Under the pieces are notes generated by a model. The model was given only the letters and a program-made list of their open reading frames with translations. It had not been told where the DNA came from and searched no databases. A stretch of DNA of 64,000 nucleotides, taken from contig NZ_CP070351.1 of NCBI RefSeq assembly GCF_016919385.1, positions 1,178,001 to 1,242,000 of the forward strand, written 5' to 3'. This document shows positions 7,512-16,604 of the stretch, piece by piece. Within the stretch, counting starts at the first letter, position 1; each line of letters opens with the position of its first letter. The position numbers and the translations under genes were made by a program. The stretch comes from Gordonia sp. PDNC005 (GTDB lineage Bacteria > Actinomycetota > Actinomycetes > Mycobacteriales > Mycobacteriaceae).

Positions 7512-9020
7512 TTCGTTGGACCGATCGTGGGAGGGGACGGGGTTGGTGAAGGCGGCGAGGAACTCGGTCAGCATCTTCGCGGTGACCGGCCTCGGCAACA
7601 GATCGATCGCAGCGATCACCGCGCTCAGGTCCAACGCGTCGGACGCGGAGGTGGGATCGGTGTGCGGATCGATGCCCGCGCCGACGAGGACCGCCTCGGT
7701 TGTCGCGGAGTCCAGCCCCAGTGCGTCGTCGATGCTGACGGCACCAGATGTGAACGCCGCTCCCAGTTCAGCCAATGCGGCAGGTGCTTGAGCAGGCGCG
7801 ACACCACGGGCAGCGGCCGCACCCAGCACCAAGGCCTCCGACAACTCGCCGACGATCCGCTCGGTCACCGGCGTGATCGTCAGATGTGTGCTCGGCGCGA
7901 GGACCGTGCCGTCGCTTTGTGTGAAGCCGGGCTGGGCCTGAAGGGTGAATCCACGTGCGGCCACTTCATCGGCCCAACGGTGCGGGTCGACGGGATCAGG
8001 GGAGTCGCGATCTGCGGCGACGGCAAAAACGGGTCCTTGCGGATCACCGACCACTCGGAGTCCCTCGATGCCCCGGACGGTGTCGATCAGAGCAGACCGG
8101 GCCGATGAGACGTCCCCGACCAGCCTGCTGAATCCATCGGAGCCCAGATGGCGGGTGATAGCCCAGGCGGATGCGAGTCCGGCTGCCGATCGAGAACCGA
8201 GCAGCGTGGCGTTGACGATCGGGTACCCGGGCCAGTCGGTGGTCGCGAAGTAGGCGGCACGATGACGGTCACGGTCGGTGTGCAACAGAATCGACGCACC
8301 TTTCGGCGCGTATCCGTACTTGTGGAAGTCAGCGGACAGGCTCGTCACGCCGGGCACCCGTAGGTCCCAGGCGGGCAACTCGTCCGGCCACCACGCCAGG
8401 GCGAACCCGCCGAGGCACGCGTCGACGTGCAACGGCAGACCGAGGTCGAGCGCGACTTCTCCGACCTCCTCGATCGGGTCGAGCGCTCCGGTCGGGTAAT
8501 TCGGTGCCGACGCCACCAGCAGAAAGGTGTCGTCAGTGACGGCGTCGGCCATCACCTTCGGGTCGACGCGGGTGGTGACCGGATCGACCGGCACCCTGCG
8601 GGCACTCACTCCGAGGAGCTTTGCGGCCTTGTCGAACGCTGCGTGGGCAGTCGACGGCATCACGATGCTGCCGGATCCGGCGCGGGTACCGGAGTGCTCG
8701 CGCGCTGCGAGGACCGCGAGCACGCAGCTCTCGGTTCCGCCGGAGGTCACTGATCCCACCGCGTCGTCCGACCCGAATGCGGTGCGCGCGAACGTGATCA
8801 GATCTCGCTCACAAGACGCGACAGAGCCGAAGACTGTCGGATCCAGACCGTTGACAGGCTGGACGAGAGCGGCCGCCTCGGCGGCGAGTCGGTCGACCTC
8901 GTCGAGGCCGGGATCGTAGACGTACGACAGGATCCGTCCGCCGTGAGTCGGAGCGTCGGCGGCCCGCCGGGCGGCGAGTTCGGCGAGGACGTCGTCGATG
9001 GGGCTGCCGGGTGAGGTCAC
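7494..9020 (-). CDS. PLP-dependent decarboxylase/lyase (group II decarboxylase, sphingosine-1-phosphate-lyase-like)
   Basis: A 508-aa fold-type I PLP enzyme. SVTSGGTESCVLAV (about 90-103) binds the cofactor phosphate, HVDACLGG holds the Asp (200) that contacts the pyridine nitrogen, and SADFHKYGYAPKG carries the Schiff-base lysine (Lys234). This pattern belongs to the tyrosine/aspartate decarboxylase and sphingosine-phosphate lyase group. An extra C-terminal part of roughly 120 residues (ARGVAPAQAP onward) follows the core. The GTG start at 9020 overlaps the stop of the upstream transporter (GTGA), fixing the start and implying translational coupling. With the transporter and the secreted hydrolase it probably decarboxylates or cleaves an imported amine or amino acid; the substrate is unknown. 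Confidence 0.85.
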   Translation of the reverse strand: MTSPGSPIDDVLAELAARRAADAPTHGGRILSYVYDPGLDEVDRLAAEAAALVQPVNGLDPTVFGSVASCERDLITFARTAFGSDDAVGSVTSGGTESCVLAVLAAREHSGTRAGSGSIVMPSTAHAAFDKAAKLLGVSARRVPVDPVTTRVDPKVMADAVTDDTFLLVASAPNYPTGALDPIEEVGEVALDLGLPLHVDACLGGFALAWWPDELPAWDLRVPGVTSLSADFHKYGYAPKGASILLHTDRDRHRAAYFATTDWPGYPIVNATLLGSRSAAGLASAWAITRHLGSDGFSRLVGDVSSARSALIDTVRGIEGLRVVGDPQGPVFAVAADRDSPDPVDPHRWADEVAARGFTLQAQPGFTQSDGTVLAPSTHLTITPVTERIVGELSEALVLGAAAARGVAPAQAPAALAELGAAFTSGAVSIDDALGLDSATTEAVLVGAGIDPHTDPTSASDALDLSAVIAAIDLLPRPVTAKMLTEFLAAFTNPVPSHDRSNEQGPPA

Positions 9021-10333
9021 GGGGTCGCCTTTCGTTCGTAGCGAAGGAGGACTGCGATGCTGACCGAGACGAGCAGAGCCGGCAGCAGCGAGAACCCGAG
9101 AGAGATGCCCGTACGAGCGAGGTCGGTCTGCTGGGCGGTGTCGTCTCCGCTGGATGATACGAAACCGGTCGCCGCCAATACGAGCAGGTAAACACCGGGA
9201 CCGAGTGCCAGGCCGAGCGTTTCGCCGGCCGTCCACAATCCGGAGAGTGCGCCGCCTTGATCGCGTCCGCGATCCTGCGACACCTCATCGATCACATCGG
9301 GCAGCATCGCGAGGGGGAAGGTCTGCATGCCGGCGTAGCCGACACCGGCGATCGCGACCAGTGCGAAGATCCACGGCCCCGGTGCTGTGGCGGCTCCGGA
9401 CAGGCCGAGCGCTGCGGCGCCGAACAGGACTGACGCCGCGAGCAGGCCGGCACGTTTGCCGTGGCGCACCCCGACTCGCACCCACAGGGGCATCACGAGA
9501 AGCGCCGGCGCGACGAGTGCGACGAAGACGATCGTCAACGCACTCTTGTCCTCGAGCACGTACGTCGCGAGATACTGCGCACCCGCGAGCATGACCGCGG
9601 AGGCGAGTGCCTGCAGCACGTAGACGATCAGCAGGATCCGGTAGTGCGTGTTGCCCGTGAACGCCGTGAACGCGTCGCGGTGATGCAGATCCGCAGAGTC
9701 TGCGCCGATGACGGGGCGGGCCCTGGTCGCGGCGGACGACGTCGCGACGGTCATACCAGTCGCGATGAGCGCGACTGCCGCCACCGCCATCACCACGTAG
9801 CCGACGGCACCGCCGCCGAGAGCGTCCCGCACGGCGGGGGCGCCCGCCCCGATCACCAGAATCGTCAACGCAAGGACGGCGATCCGCACGGAGACGAGTC
9901 GGGTCCGCTCGTTGTAGTCGGGCGTCAGTTCGGTCGGCAGCGCGACGTATGGAACCTGGAAGCAGGCGTACGCGACCGCGCTGAGCGTGAAGAACACCAG
10001 GACCCACGTGGCGGCGGCGGTCGGCCCGAACGACTGCGGTGTGCTGAAGGTGAGGACGAACGCTGGGACCAGCGCGAATGCGCCGAGTCGCATGAGTCGT
10101 GTACGACTGCCGGTCGCGGCGGCCGCGCGGTCGCTGATCGCGCCGATGACCGGGTTGATCAACACATCGATCGCCTTGGGGATCACCACGACGGCCGACG
10201 CGATGAGCGCGGCCACCCCGAGGGTGTCGGTCAAGTAGTACGCCAGGACGAGTCCGGGCAGGACGCCGAAGCCTCCGGTGCCCACACTTCCGGCGGCGTA
10301 CCCTCCGACAACTCTGCGGGGGAGGGTCGTCAT
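9017..10333 (-). CDS. MFS transporter of the GPH (glycoside-pentoside-hexuronide:cation) type
   Basis: A 438-aa inner-membrane protein with about 12 hydrophobic helices. The signature of MFS_2/GPH carriers is visible early: IPKAIDVLINPVIGAISDR (around residues 50-70) and later QVPYVALPTELTPDYNERTR. These proteins usually cotransport sugars or related solutes with H+ or Na+. Its ATG overlaps the stop of the upstream amidohydrolase (ATGA), and its own stop overlaps the start of the PLP decarboxylase. The coupled arrangement suggests that it imports a product released outside the cell by the hydrolase, though export is not excluded. Confidence 0.88.
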   Translation of the reverse strand: MTTLPRRVVGGYAAGSVGTGGFGVLPGLVLAYYLTDTLGVAALIASAVVVIPKAIDVLINPVIGAISDRAAAATGSRTRLMRLGAFALVPAFVLTFSTPQSFGPTAAATWVLVFFTLSAVAYACFQVPYVALPTELTPDYNERTRLVSVRIAVLALTILVIGAGAPAVRDALGGGAVGYVVMAVAAVALIATGMTVATSSAATRARPVIGADSADLHHRDAFTAFTGNTHYRILLIVYVLQALASAVMLAGAQYLATYVLEDKSALTIVFVALVAPALLVMPLWVRVGVRHGKRAGLLAASVLFGAAALGLSGAATAPGPWIFALVAIAGVGYAGMQTFPLAMLPDVIDEVSQDRGRDQGGALSGLWTAGETLGLALGPGVYLLVLAATGFVSSSGDDTAQQTDLARTGISLGFSLLPALLVSVSIAVLLRYERKATP

Positions 10334-12183
10334 GGTCGGTAGGCCTCCACGCGCTCCCACATCGCGGCGTACGACTCCGCTGCCCGGTAGAGGTCGGCGA
10401 CAAGGGCGTTGCCGTCCGCGCCCGCCTGGAGTCTCATTCCCTGAATCCAGTCGGGAAGCAGGCCGTAGTGCGCGGTGCCGTCCTTCGTCACGTCGAACAC
10501 CCGGACACCGGTCCGCTGGCGACTGACGACGGTGCCGTTGGGCATGGTGAAGGGGTAGGTGACGGGTGTTCCGGTCTTCCGCGGTGGTGCCTGCGAGCCC
10601 AGACCGTTCATATCCGGACCGAACCCGAGGCCAAAAGGACGGCCCTTCGGCGCCGCTTTGCGTGCCTCTCGCCATTCGTCGATGAACGACTCGGTCTCGC
10701 CGCCGTACAGGCCGACGACGCCGCCCGTGGCCATGATGCGACGGTAGTTCAGCTCGTCGGTCCACGAATGGGAGGAGACGACACCCGGGTACCGGAGAGC
10801 GCTGACGATGTCGAGCGCGCGGTCGGACGACTTCGCCGACAGATGATCGACGTCGACCACCATGTTCCGCTTGATCGTGGCCTTCACGGCGTATTCGCCG
10901 AGCCGGGTGAGTCCACGAACGTTGCACCGCTCCGAGCCGCGGCCGATCGCATCGTTGTCGTGGGTGTGACCGGGGCACTCGCCGACCTGCCAGAGTCCGC
11001 CGCCGGCGTAGACCTGACCGATCTCGACGCCGACGCCGGTGAGTCCGCCGTCCATCCTGGCACCACCGAGCGCGTTGTCGAACTTGTGAGTGAGGATCAC
11101 CTGCCGGACTCCGAGACGGTGAAGCTCGTCGAGCCCACGGTCGATGTCGGCGGCGGAACACAGCGGGCGTCCGCCGACCGCGCCGCAGCCGAACGGCTCG
11201 GAGATCTCGATGCCCAGGGTCACGGCGAGCTTGCCGGATTCGACGATCCGGCGCAGTTCTTGCGAATTGGTAGCGATCTGGAAGAAGCCCTTACCCGGTC
11301 CGCCGGCCTGAGCGTCGATGTAGTCCCGAAGTTGCAGCATTCGGCGGTGCTGGATGCGCACGGACTCCATCTCGTTGCACGGTTCGTCGGACAGCGGGTA
11401 GATCTCGCACAGCACGCGGTTCTGGACGTAGTAGTTGTTGAGGACTCGCAGTCCGGATCGCCACGTCCTCTCGATCCACCTGTAGTAGGTCTGCTCATGA
11501 GTGAGCGAGTACCAGGCGGGATACCCCTTGAATGTCGGCCAGCCCTCCGTGTCATGGGGGCCGGGCTTGCTGAGGATGTGTTCGCTGACCGCCGGAATGC
11601 CGTCGGGCCGGTGGTCGGGGCAGTCCTGCAGGGCGACGGTGATGCCTAGCGGGCTGTACGGGCGGCCGCAGTGCATTCGGCCGCCGAGGAACTGTTCGGC
11701 CATGAGATGTGCGTGGGAGTCCACGAAGCCCTGGAGTCGCCCGCTGGGGTCGGTGCCGGTCTGAGTCGGCCCGCTGACGTCGATCTGCGCCTCGGGGAAA
11801 GCCCGACATCCGGTGGCCGGGGTGAGACGGACCGAGCGTGTGAGGCCGGCGGTCGAGGTGAACCGGTAGCTCGAACCGGTCCGGTCGACCTTCCAGATCG
11901 CCTCGTCTGTCGGCGTCGCCTTCCGGACGGCCTGGTTGCCCTTCGCGGTCAGCAGCGTGCCTGCGGTGTCGTAGAACAGGAACTTGCCGAGTGCGGCCGC
12001 CTTGGCTGTCGACGGGCCTTTGCCCGGAATCGTGGCGCCGCGGACCGCCGACATCGTGAAGCAACCGTTCGCGAGGTCGTACGCGGGGGTGGCGGGTGTT
12101 GCGGTGGCGGGCTGCGGGGTCAGTAGCGGCACGACGGCGATGACGGGCACCAGAAGCGCGGCGGCGAAGCTGCGCCATTTCAT
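10330..12183 (-). CDS. Exported amidohydrolase/membrane-dipeptidase-like protein
   Basis: A 617-aa secreted protein. The chosen ATG (12183) gives a standard signal peptide (MKWRSFAAALLVPVIAVVPL, cleavage near ATATPA). Upstream in-frame TTG 12207 and ATG 12198 would only add a short charged leader. A beta-rich N-terminal domain (about 30-140) precedes a metal-dependent TIM-barrel: FVDSHAHLM is the first metal HxH motif, VILTHKFDN, DVDHLSAKS and SSHSW supply further histidines, and GFGPDMNG is the expected late Asp. The C-terminal KDGTAHYGLLPDWI resembles M19 dipeptidases. It is first in a coupled three-gene operon with a transporter and a PLP decarboxylase. It probably hydrolyses an extracellular amide or peptide; the substrate is unknown. 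Confidence 0.78.
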   Translation of the reverse strand: MKWRSFAAALLVPVIAVVPLLTPQPATATPATPAYDLANGCFTMSAVRGATIPGKGPSTAKAAALGKFLFYDTAGTLLTAKGNQAVRKATPTDEAIWKVDRTGSSYRFTSTAGLTRSVRLTPATGCRAFPEAQIDVSGPTQTGTDPSGRLQGFVDSHAHLMAEQFLGGRMHCGRPYSPLGITVALQDCPDHRPDGIPAVSEHILSKPGPHDTEGWPTFKGYPAWYSLTHEQTYYRWIERTWRSGLRVLNNYYVQNRVLCEIYPLSDEPCNEMESVRIQHRRMLQLRDYIDAQAGGPGKGFFQIATNSQELRRIVESGKLAVTLGIEISEPFGCGAVGGRPLCSAADIDRGLDELHRLGVRQVILTHKFDNALGGARMDGGLTGVGVEIGQVYAGGGLWQVGECPGHTHDNDAIGRGSERCNVRGLTRLGEYAVKATIKRNMVVDVDHLSAKSSDRALDIVSALRYPGVVSSHSWTDELNYRRIMATGGVVGLYGGETESFIDEWREARKAAPKGRPFGLGFGPDMNGLGSQAPPRKTGTPVTYPFTMPNGTVVSRQRTGVRVFDVTKDGTAHYGLLPDWIQGMRLQAGADGNALVADLYRAAESYAAMWERVEAYRP

Positions 12184-12269
12184 CCGTGAGACGTCCATGG
12201 TCGACAAACGTAGTCGATCGATCGATCAAATTGTGAGCTTTCGCTCATCGTGGGCATTACCGTGAGCTG

Positions 12270-12767
12270 ATGGACACCACTCCGGCACAGATCGCCGCAT
12301 TGACGGCGATCTCCGACATAACGACGCTCAAGCACAACTACTGGCGGGCATGCGACGCGAAGGACGTGGACGGCTTCCGGGCCTCGTTCATCGCAGACGG
12401 CGCGGTGATCGACTACGGACCCCTCGGCACGTTCGACGACGCGGGGCCGATGGTCGCGGTCTTCGAGCGGGTGGCCCTCGCGAAGGTCGACGGTCGGTAC
12501 GCCGTTCTCGACATGCACACGGGCGGACACCCGGACATCGACGTGACCGGACCCGACACCGCACGCGGCCGTTGGTCGTTGCGATTCCGCCAGGTCAACA
12601 CCGTCCAGCGGACCGAGACTGTGTCGGTCGGCGAGTACCACGACGAATACCGACTTGAGGGCGGGAAGTGGCGGATGTCCGTCTGCCGATTCACCCAGCA
12701 CTGGTCGATGACACGTCCGATCGGCGACGACGTCGTCCTGTCCGAGGGTGTGTTCGCCGCCGGCTGA
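12270..12767 (+). CDS. SnoaL/NTF2-like fold protein
   Basis: A 165-aa cone-fold protein of the SnoaL_4 kind found in steroid isomerases, dehydratases and ring-hydroxylating dioxygenase small subunits. Landmarks are ISDITTLKHNYWRACDAKDV at the N-terminal helix, FIADGAVIDYG, and the beta strands ending in EYHDEYRLEGGKWRMSVCRF. No catalytic set can be assigned with confidence. It is divergent from the exported amidohydrolase (about 85-bp shared upstream region), which may point to a shared regulator or pathway. It lies about 90 bases before plsB on the same strand, but no link to lipids is evident. Confidence 0.75.
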   Translation: MDTTPAQIAALTAISDITTLKHNYWRACDAKDVDGFRASFIADGAVIDYGPLGTFDDAGPMVAVFERVALAKVDGRYAVLDMHTGGHPDIDVTGPDTARGRWSLRFRQVNTVQRTETVSVGEYHDEYRLEGGKWRMSVCRFTQHWSMTRPIGDDVVLSEGVFAAG

Positions 12768-12855
12768 ACGGACAGTGGCGCCGATTCGGGTCCGCCGGCC
12801 GCGTGAATCGACCACAATCGGTCTTCTCGGTTGATGTAGAGGGGTGGACTGTTCA

Positions 12856-15099
12856 GTGGGTGTGATCGTTCTGGCCGATGTGCGTACGACGACCGAGCAG
12901 GAGATCGTCGCGGAGTGGGCGGCATCCAATTACCCGGGAGTCGACGTACGTCGCCTCGGTGAGGTGGATTTCGGGGCGCTCGACCCGCAGACGATGCTGG
13001 TCCCGGCGCGTGTGGTGTGGCTGCCGCCGGTTCGCAAGGGCGAACGGCGGGTCGCGCTCGCCGACGCCATCGTGCTCTCGAACCCGCGGCGTCCTCCGGC
13101 GTTTCGGCAGCAGGCCATCAGGAGACTCGGGCAAGACCGGGTGCGTGTGGTCGAAGGTGTTCCCGCGACCGTCGCCGACCTCGGGGCGCGCTACGGGACC
13201 CAGCAGGCAGAGGGGGAGTCGTTCGCGTCGTTCGTCGCGATGCAGGCGTCGCTGGCGGCTGAACGGGCCGAACTGGAGATCGTGGGCACACGCTACAAGG
13301 TGCCGCGACTGGTGGCCGAGCAGATCAGTTCCTCGGCGCGCTTCCAGGCGGCGGCTGCGCAACTCGCGGCCGATCTGGGTCGCAGTGCGTCGACGGTGGC
13401 CCAGGAGGCGACCGAGAAGATGGGAACGTTCGTCGCCACCCAGAGCCGCCTGGTGCAGGATGTCTTCACGTCCACATTCAGCGGGTTGTATGAGCGGGCC
13501 TGGACCGTCACGGCCGACCTGGACACCCTCGGCCGACTGCGGACGCTGAACAAGTCGAACTCGTTGGTGTTCCTGCCGTCGCACCGGTCGTATGTCGACA
13601 CCCTCATCCTGGCGAGCGTGTTGCACGACCACGACTTTCCGCAGAACCTCGTCCTCGGCGGCGACAACTTGGCGTTCTGGCCGATGGGTTCGATCGCCCG
13701 CCGTGCGGGCACGATCTTCATCCGTCGCAAGTTCGGCTCGGACCCGGTGTACAAGTTCGCGATGCGCTCGTACCTGTCGTTCATCGTCGAGAAGCACTTC
13801 AACCTCGAGTGGTACATCGAGGGCGGCCGGTCGCGCACCGGCAAGCTGAGGCCGCCGATGCTCGGACTCCTGGCGTATGTCGCCGACGCCGTCGAAGCGC
13901 TCGACGACGGTGACGTGATGCTGGTCCCGACGTCGATCGTCTACGACCAACTGCCTGAGATCGCGGCGATGGCGCGGGAGTCGGCCGGTGGTGCGAAGAC
14001 GCCCGAAGACCTGAAGTGGCTGTTCAAGTACGCGCGGGCCCAGCGGGAGTACCGCGGTGAGGCCCGCGTGCGATTCGGCGAGCCGATCTCGCTGCGTACG
14101 GCGCTGGACGAAGCAGGCACCGGCCGTGCACGGCTGGAGAAGGTCGCTTTCCGTGTGATGGACGAGATCAACGCCGCCACCCCGATCTCGGCGACGTCGC
14201 TCGCCGGTTTCGCGCTGCTTGGCGCGGAGGACCGGGCCTACACGGCCCGGGAGATCGAGGAGATCCTCGCGCCGCTGCTGACCTACATCGACGCGCGGAA
14301 ACTGCCCGGTCCCGACCCGTCCCTGTGCCGGGGGCTCGGTCTGCTGACGACACTCAGCGAACTGACCGACGCCGGGGTTCTCGACACGTTCGACGGAGGC
14401 CCGGAACAGGTCTGGTCGATCGCGCCGGACAATCATGCGGTCGCCGCGTATTACCGGAACGGCGCGCTGCATCACTTCGTCGACAGGGCGATCGTCGAAC
14501 TCGGCATGCTCGCGCTCGCGGACGGAAAGCCGACGCCGTCGGATGGGCTGCTCGCGGCCGGACAAGCGGAGGCTCTCCGCACTCGTGATCTGCTGAAGTT
14601 CGAGTTCTTCTTCCCTCCGAAGGAGGAGTTCCTCCATCGACTCGGCCAGGAGATGGACCTGATCTCCGCGGATTGGCGCACCCGTCGTCCCACCATCGAG
14701 TGGGTGTACGACACTCTGTTCGCCAGCGCCGGAATGCTGCTGGCGCGTAGGTCGTTGCAGACCTTCTTCGACGCGCAGTATGTCGTCGCGACTCACCTGG
14801 CGAAGCTCGGGTCGGTCGATGTCGACAAGGACACGGTGCTGGCCGACTGCCTGGGGCTTGGTCGGCAGCTCGCGATGCAGGGGATCGTCAAGATGGACTC
14901 GGTGTCTCGCGAGCTCTACGACGGCGCGTACCGCCTCGCAGACAATCAGGGAGCCATTGCGGGAGAATCAGACGACGCCGTCTCAGCCGCGCGTCGGGCA
15001 TGGCTCGACGACGTGCAAGAACTGCGGTCGCGTTTGACCCGGCTGGCTGCGATCGAAGCGGAACAGGCCGCTGTGAACCGACGAGAGGACCACCGGTGA
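12856..15099 (+). CDS. plsB: Glycerol-3-phosphate 1-O-acyltransferase (PlsB2-like)
   Basis: A protein of about 747 aa that acylates glycerol-3-phosphate with acyl-CoA/ACP, the first step of phospholipid and triacylglycerol synthesis, at the inner face of the membrane. The acyltransferase blocks are clear: block I LPSHRSYVDTLIL (His243, Asp248), block II GTIFIRRKFG, block III YIEGGRSRTGKL, and block IV with LVPTSIVYD. The N-terminal 200 residues are helical and the C-terminal extension is typical of the PlsB family. The start is uncertain: GTGs at 12844, 12856 and 12862 share an AGGGG ribosome site at 12840-12844, and 12856 has the most workable spacing. Its stop overlaps the plsC start (GTGA). 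The same gene order occurs at Rv2482c-Rv2484c in M. tuberculosis. Confidence 0.93.
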   Translation: MGVIVLADVRTTTEQEIVAEWAASNYPGVDVRRLGEVDFGALDPQTMLVPARVVWLPPVRKGERRVALADAIVLSNPRRPPAFRQQAIRRLGQDRVRVVEGVPATVADLGARYGTQQAEGESFASFVAMQASLAAERAELEIVGTRYKVPRLVAEQISSSARFQAAAAQLAADLGRSASTVAQEATEKMGTFVATQSRLVQDVFTSTFSGLYERAWTVTADLDTLGRLRTLNKSNSLVFLPSHRSYVDTLILASVLHDHDFPQNLVLGGDNLAFWPMGSIARRAGTIFIRRKFGSDPVYKFAMRSYLSFIVEKHFNLEWYIEGGRSRTGKLRPPMLGLLAYVADAVEALDDGDVMLVPTSIVYDQLPEIAAMARESAGGAKTPEDLKWLFKYARAQREYRGEARVRFGEPISLRTALDEAGTGRARLEKVAFRVMDEINAATPISATSLAGFALLGAEDRAYTAREIEEILAPLLTYIDARKLPGPDPSLCRGLGLLTTLSELTDAGVLDTFDGGPEQVWSIAPDNHAVAAYYRNGALHHFVDRAIVELGMLALADGKPTPSDGLLAAGQAEALRTRDLLKFEFFFPPKEEFLHRLGQEMDLISADWRTRRPTIEWVYDTLFASAGMLLARRSLQTFFDAQYVVATHLAKLGSVDVDKDTVLADCLGLGRQLAMQGIVKMDSVSRELYDGAYRLADNQGAIAGESDDAVSAARRAWLDDVQELRSRLTRLAAIEAEQAAVNRREDHR

Positions 15100-16604
15100 G
15101 CGCGCTTGCCGACCGGCTGCAGGAGATCAAGGCCGCTCCGTCTGGGAAGCAGGTGTGCGCCTTCTTCGATTACGACGGGACGCTGCTTGACGGCTTCTCG
15201 GCGGTCGCCATTCTGCGCGCCCGGTTGAAGAGTCTGGAGTTCACCGGCGCCGAACTGCTCGACGGCCTGATGATCGCCCTGCGCGGCTGCTCGTCGGAGC
15301 AGGACTACGCCGAGGTGCTCGAGGCGACGCGCCCCGCGTTCGCGGGCAAGACCTACGCCGAGCTGCTCTCGATGGGTGAGAAGCTGTTCAAGGAGGACAC
15401 GGCGTCCAAACTGCGTCCGCAGATGTGGCAGGTGATTCGCGCACACCGCGCCAAGGGACACCGAATCGTCATAGCGTCGTCGGCCACACGCTTCCAGATC
15501 GAGCCGATCGCGAAGCAGATCGATGCCGACCATGCCCTCGCGACCGACGTCGAAGTGATCGACGGGGTCGTCACCGGACGGATCCTGGGGCGTCCCCTCT
15601 GGGGCCCGGGCAAGGCTGCGGCGGTGCGTCGCCTCGCCGCCGAGCACGATCTCGATCTGGCGTCGTCGTTCGCGTACAGCGACGGAAACGAAGACGTGCC
15701 GTACCTCGAGTCGGTGGGGCATCCCGCCGCGATCTCCCCGCAGAGCGGGCTGCGGGCCGTCGCCGAGTCGCGGGGATGGCCGATCCTGGAGCTTCGCAAT
15801 CCGTCACACAGCACCCTGGGCATGATGGCCAGGACGAGCGCGTTCTACGGGTCGTTCCTCGGCGGCGCGGCTGTCGGAATCGCGAGGGGTCTGATGGGCG
15901 GCGAGGACAGCACCGCCGCCATGCAAGACGCGGTCGCTTCGGGCATCGACACCGGATTCGCGTTGGCCGGAGTGAGCGTCGACGTCCTCGACGGGCGGGA
16001 GTACCTGGAGAAGGCCCGACCGTGTGTGTTCGTGTTCAATCACCAGTCGAAGCTCGACCTCCCGGTGATGATCCACCTGGTCCGCGATCACGCGACCGGT
16101 GTTGCAAAGAAGGAGATCCGCAGCGTTCCGCTGTTCGGACAGATCCTCCAGGTGGGTGGGGTCGCATTCATCGATCGAGCCGATGCGGGCAAGGCCATCG
16201 AGCAACTCGAACCGGTGGTCCAGAAGATCCAGGAAGAGGGGCTGTCGCTGGTGGTCGCCCCGGAGGGCACACGGTCGGCGACGCCGCGGATCGGGTCGTT
16301 CAAAAAAGGGCCGTTCCACATCGCGATGCAGGCCGGCGTGCCGATCGTTCCAGTTGTGATGCGCAACGCGGGTGAACTGATGTGGCGCGGCGCGCAGCTC
16401 ATCAAACCTGGAACCGTCGAGGTGCGGGTCCTACCCCCCGTCGACACCTCCAGCTGGGTGCCGGAGAAGGCAGGCGAATACGCCGACCAGGTGCGTGAGG
16501 CGTTCTTGGACGCGCTGGCGGACTGGCCCGTGACGGCGTTCGACGACGGACGGATGACCAAGACCATGGGAGTCTTCGAATGGAAGGAGTCGGCGGGTGA
16601 CTGA
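15096..16604 (+). CDS. plsC: Bifunctional HAD phosphatase-like / 1-acylglycerol-3-phosphate acyltransferase
   Basis: A 502-aa fusion. The N-terminal half (about 20-235) is a HAD-IB hydrolase (SerB-like): FFDYDGTLLDG with nucleophile Asp25 and Asp27, IVIASSATRFQIEPIA, and the acidic AYSDGNEDVPYL. The C-terminal half (about 270-480) is PlsC: NHQSKLD (His316, Asp321), FIDRADAGKAI and VAPEGTRS (Glu390). The second domain makes phosphatidic acid from lysophosphatidic acid; the first may dephosphorylate a lipid or serine phosphate, but its substrate is not established. GTG at 15096 overlaps the plsB stop and has a GAGAGGA ribosome site. The 3' end overlaps the WS/DGAT start by 8 bases, so the three genes are translationally coupled. 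Confidence 0.93.
   Translation: MSALADRLQEIKAAPSGKQVCAFFDYDGTLLDGFSAVAILRARLKSLEFTGAELLDGLMIALRGCSSEQDYAEVLEATRPAFAGKTYAELLSMGEKLFKEDTASKLRPQMWQVIRAHRAKGHRIVIASSATRFQIEPIAKQIDADHALATDVEVIDGVVTGRILGRPLWGPGKAAAVRRLAAEHDLDLASSFAYSDGNEDVPYLESVGHPAAISPQSGLRAVAESRGWPILELRNPSHSTLGMMARTSAFYGSFLGGAAVGIARGLMGGEDSTAAMQDAVASGIDTGFALAGVSVDVLDGREYLEKARPCVFVFNHQSKLDLPVMIHLVRDHATGVAKKEIRSVPLFGQILQVGGVAFIDRADAGKAIEQLEPVVQKIQEEGLSLVVAPEGTRSATPRIGSFKKGPFHIAMQAGVPIVPVVMRNAGELMWRGAQLIKPGTVEVRVLPPVDTSSWVPEKAGEYADQVREAFLDALADWPVTAFDDGRMTKTMGVFEWKESAGD

Noticed and set aside
12853..14796. A 647-codon antisense frame over plsB
   Set aside because: Low-complexity Arg/Glu/His-rich translation with no domain, directly opposite a well-conserved acyltransferase.
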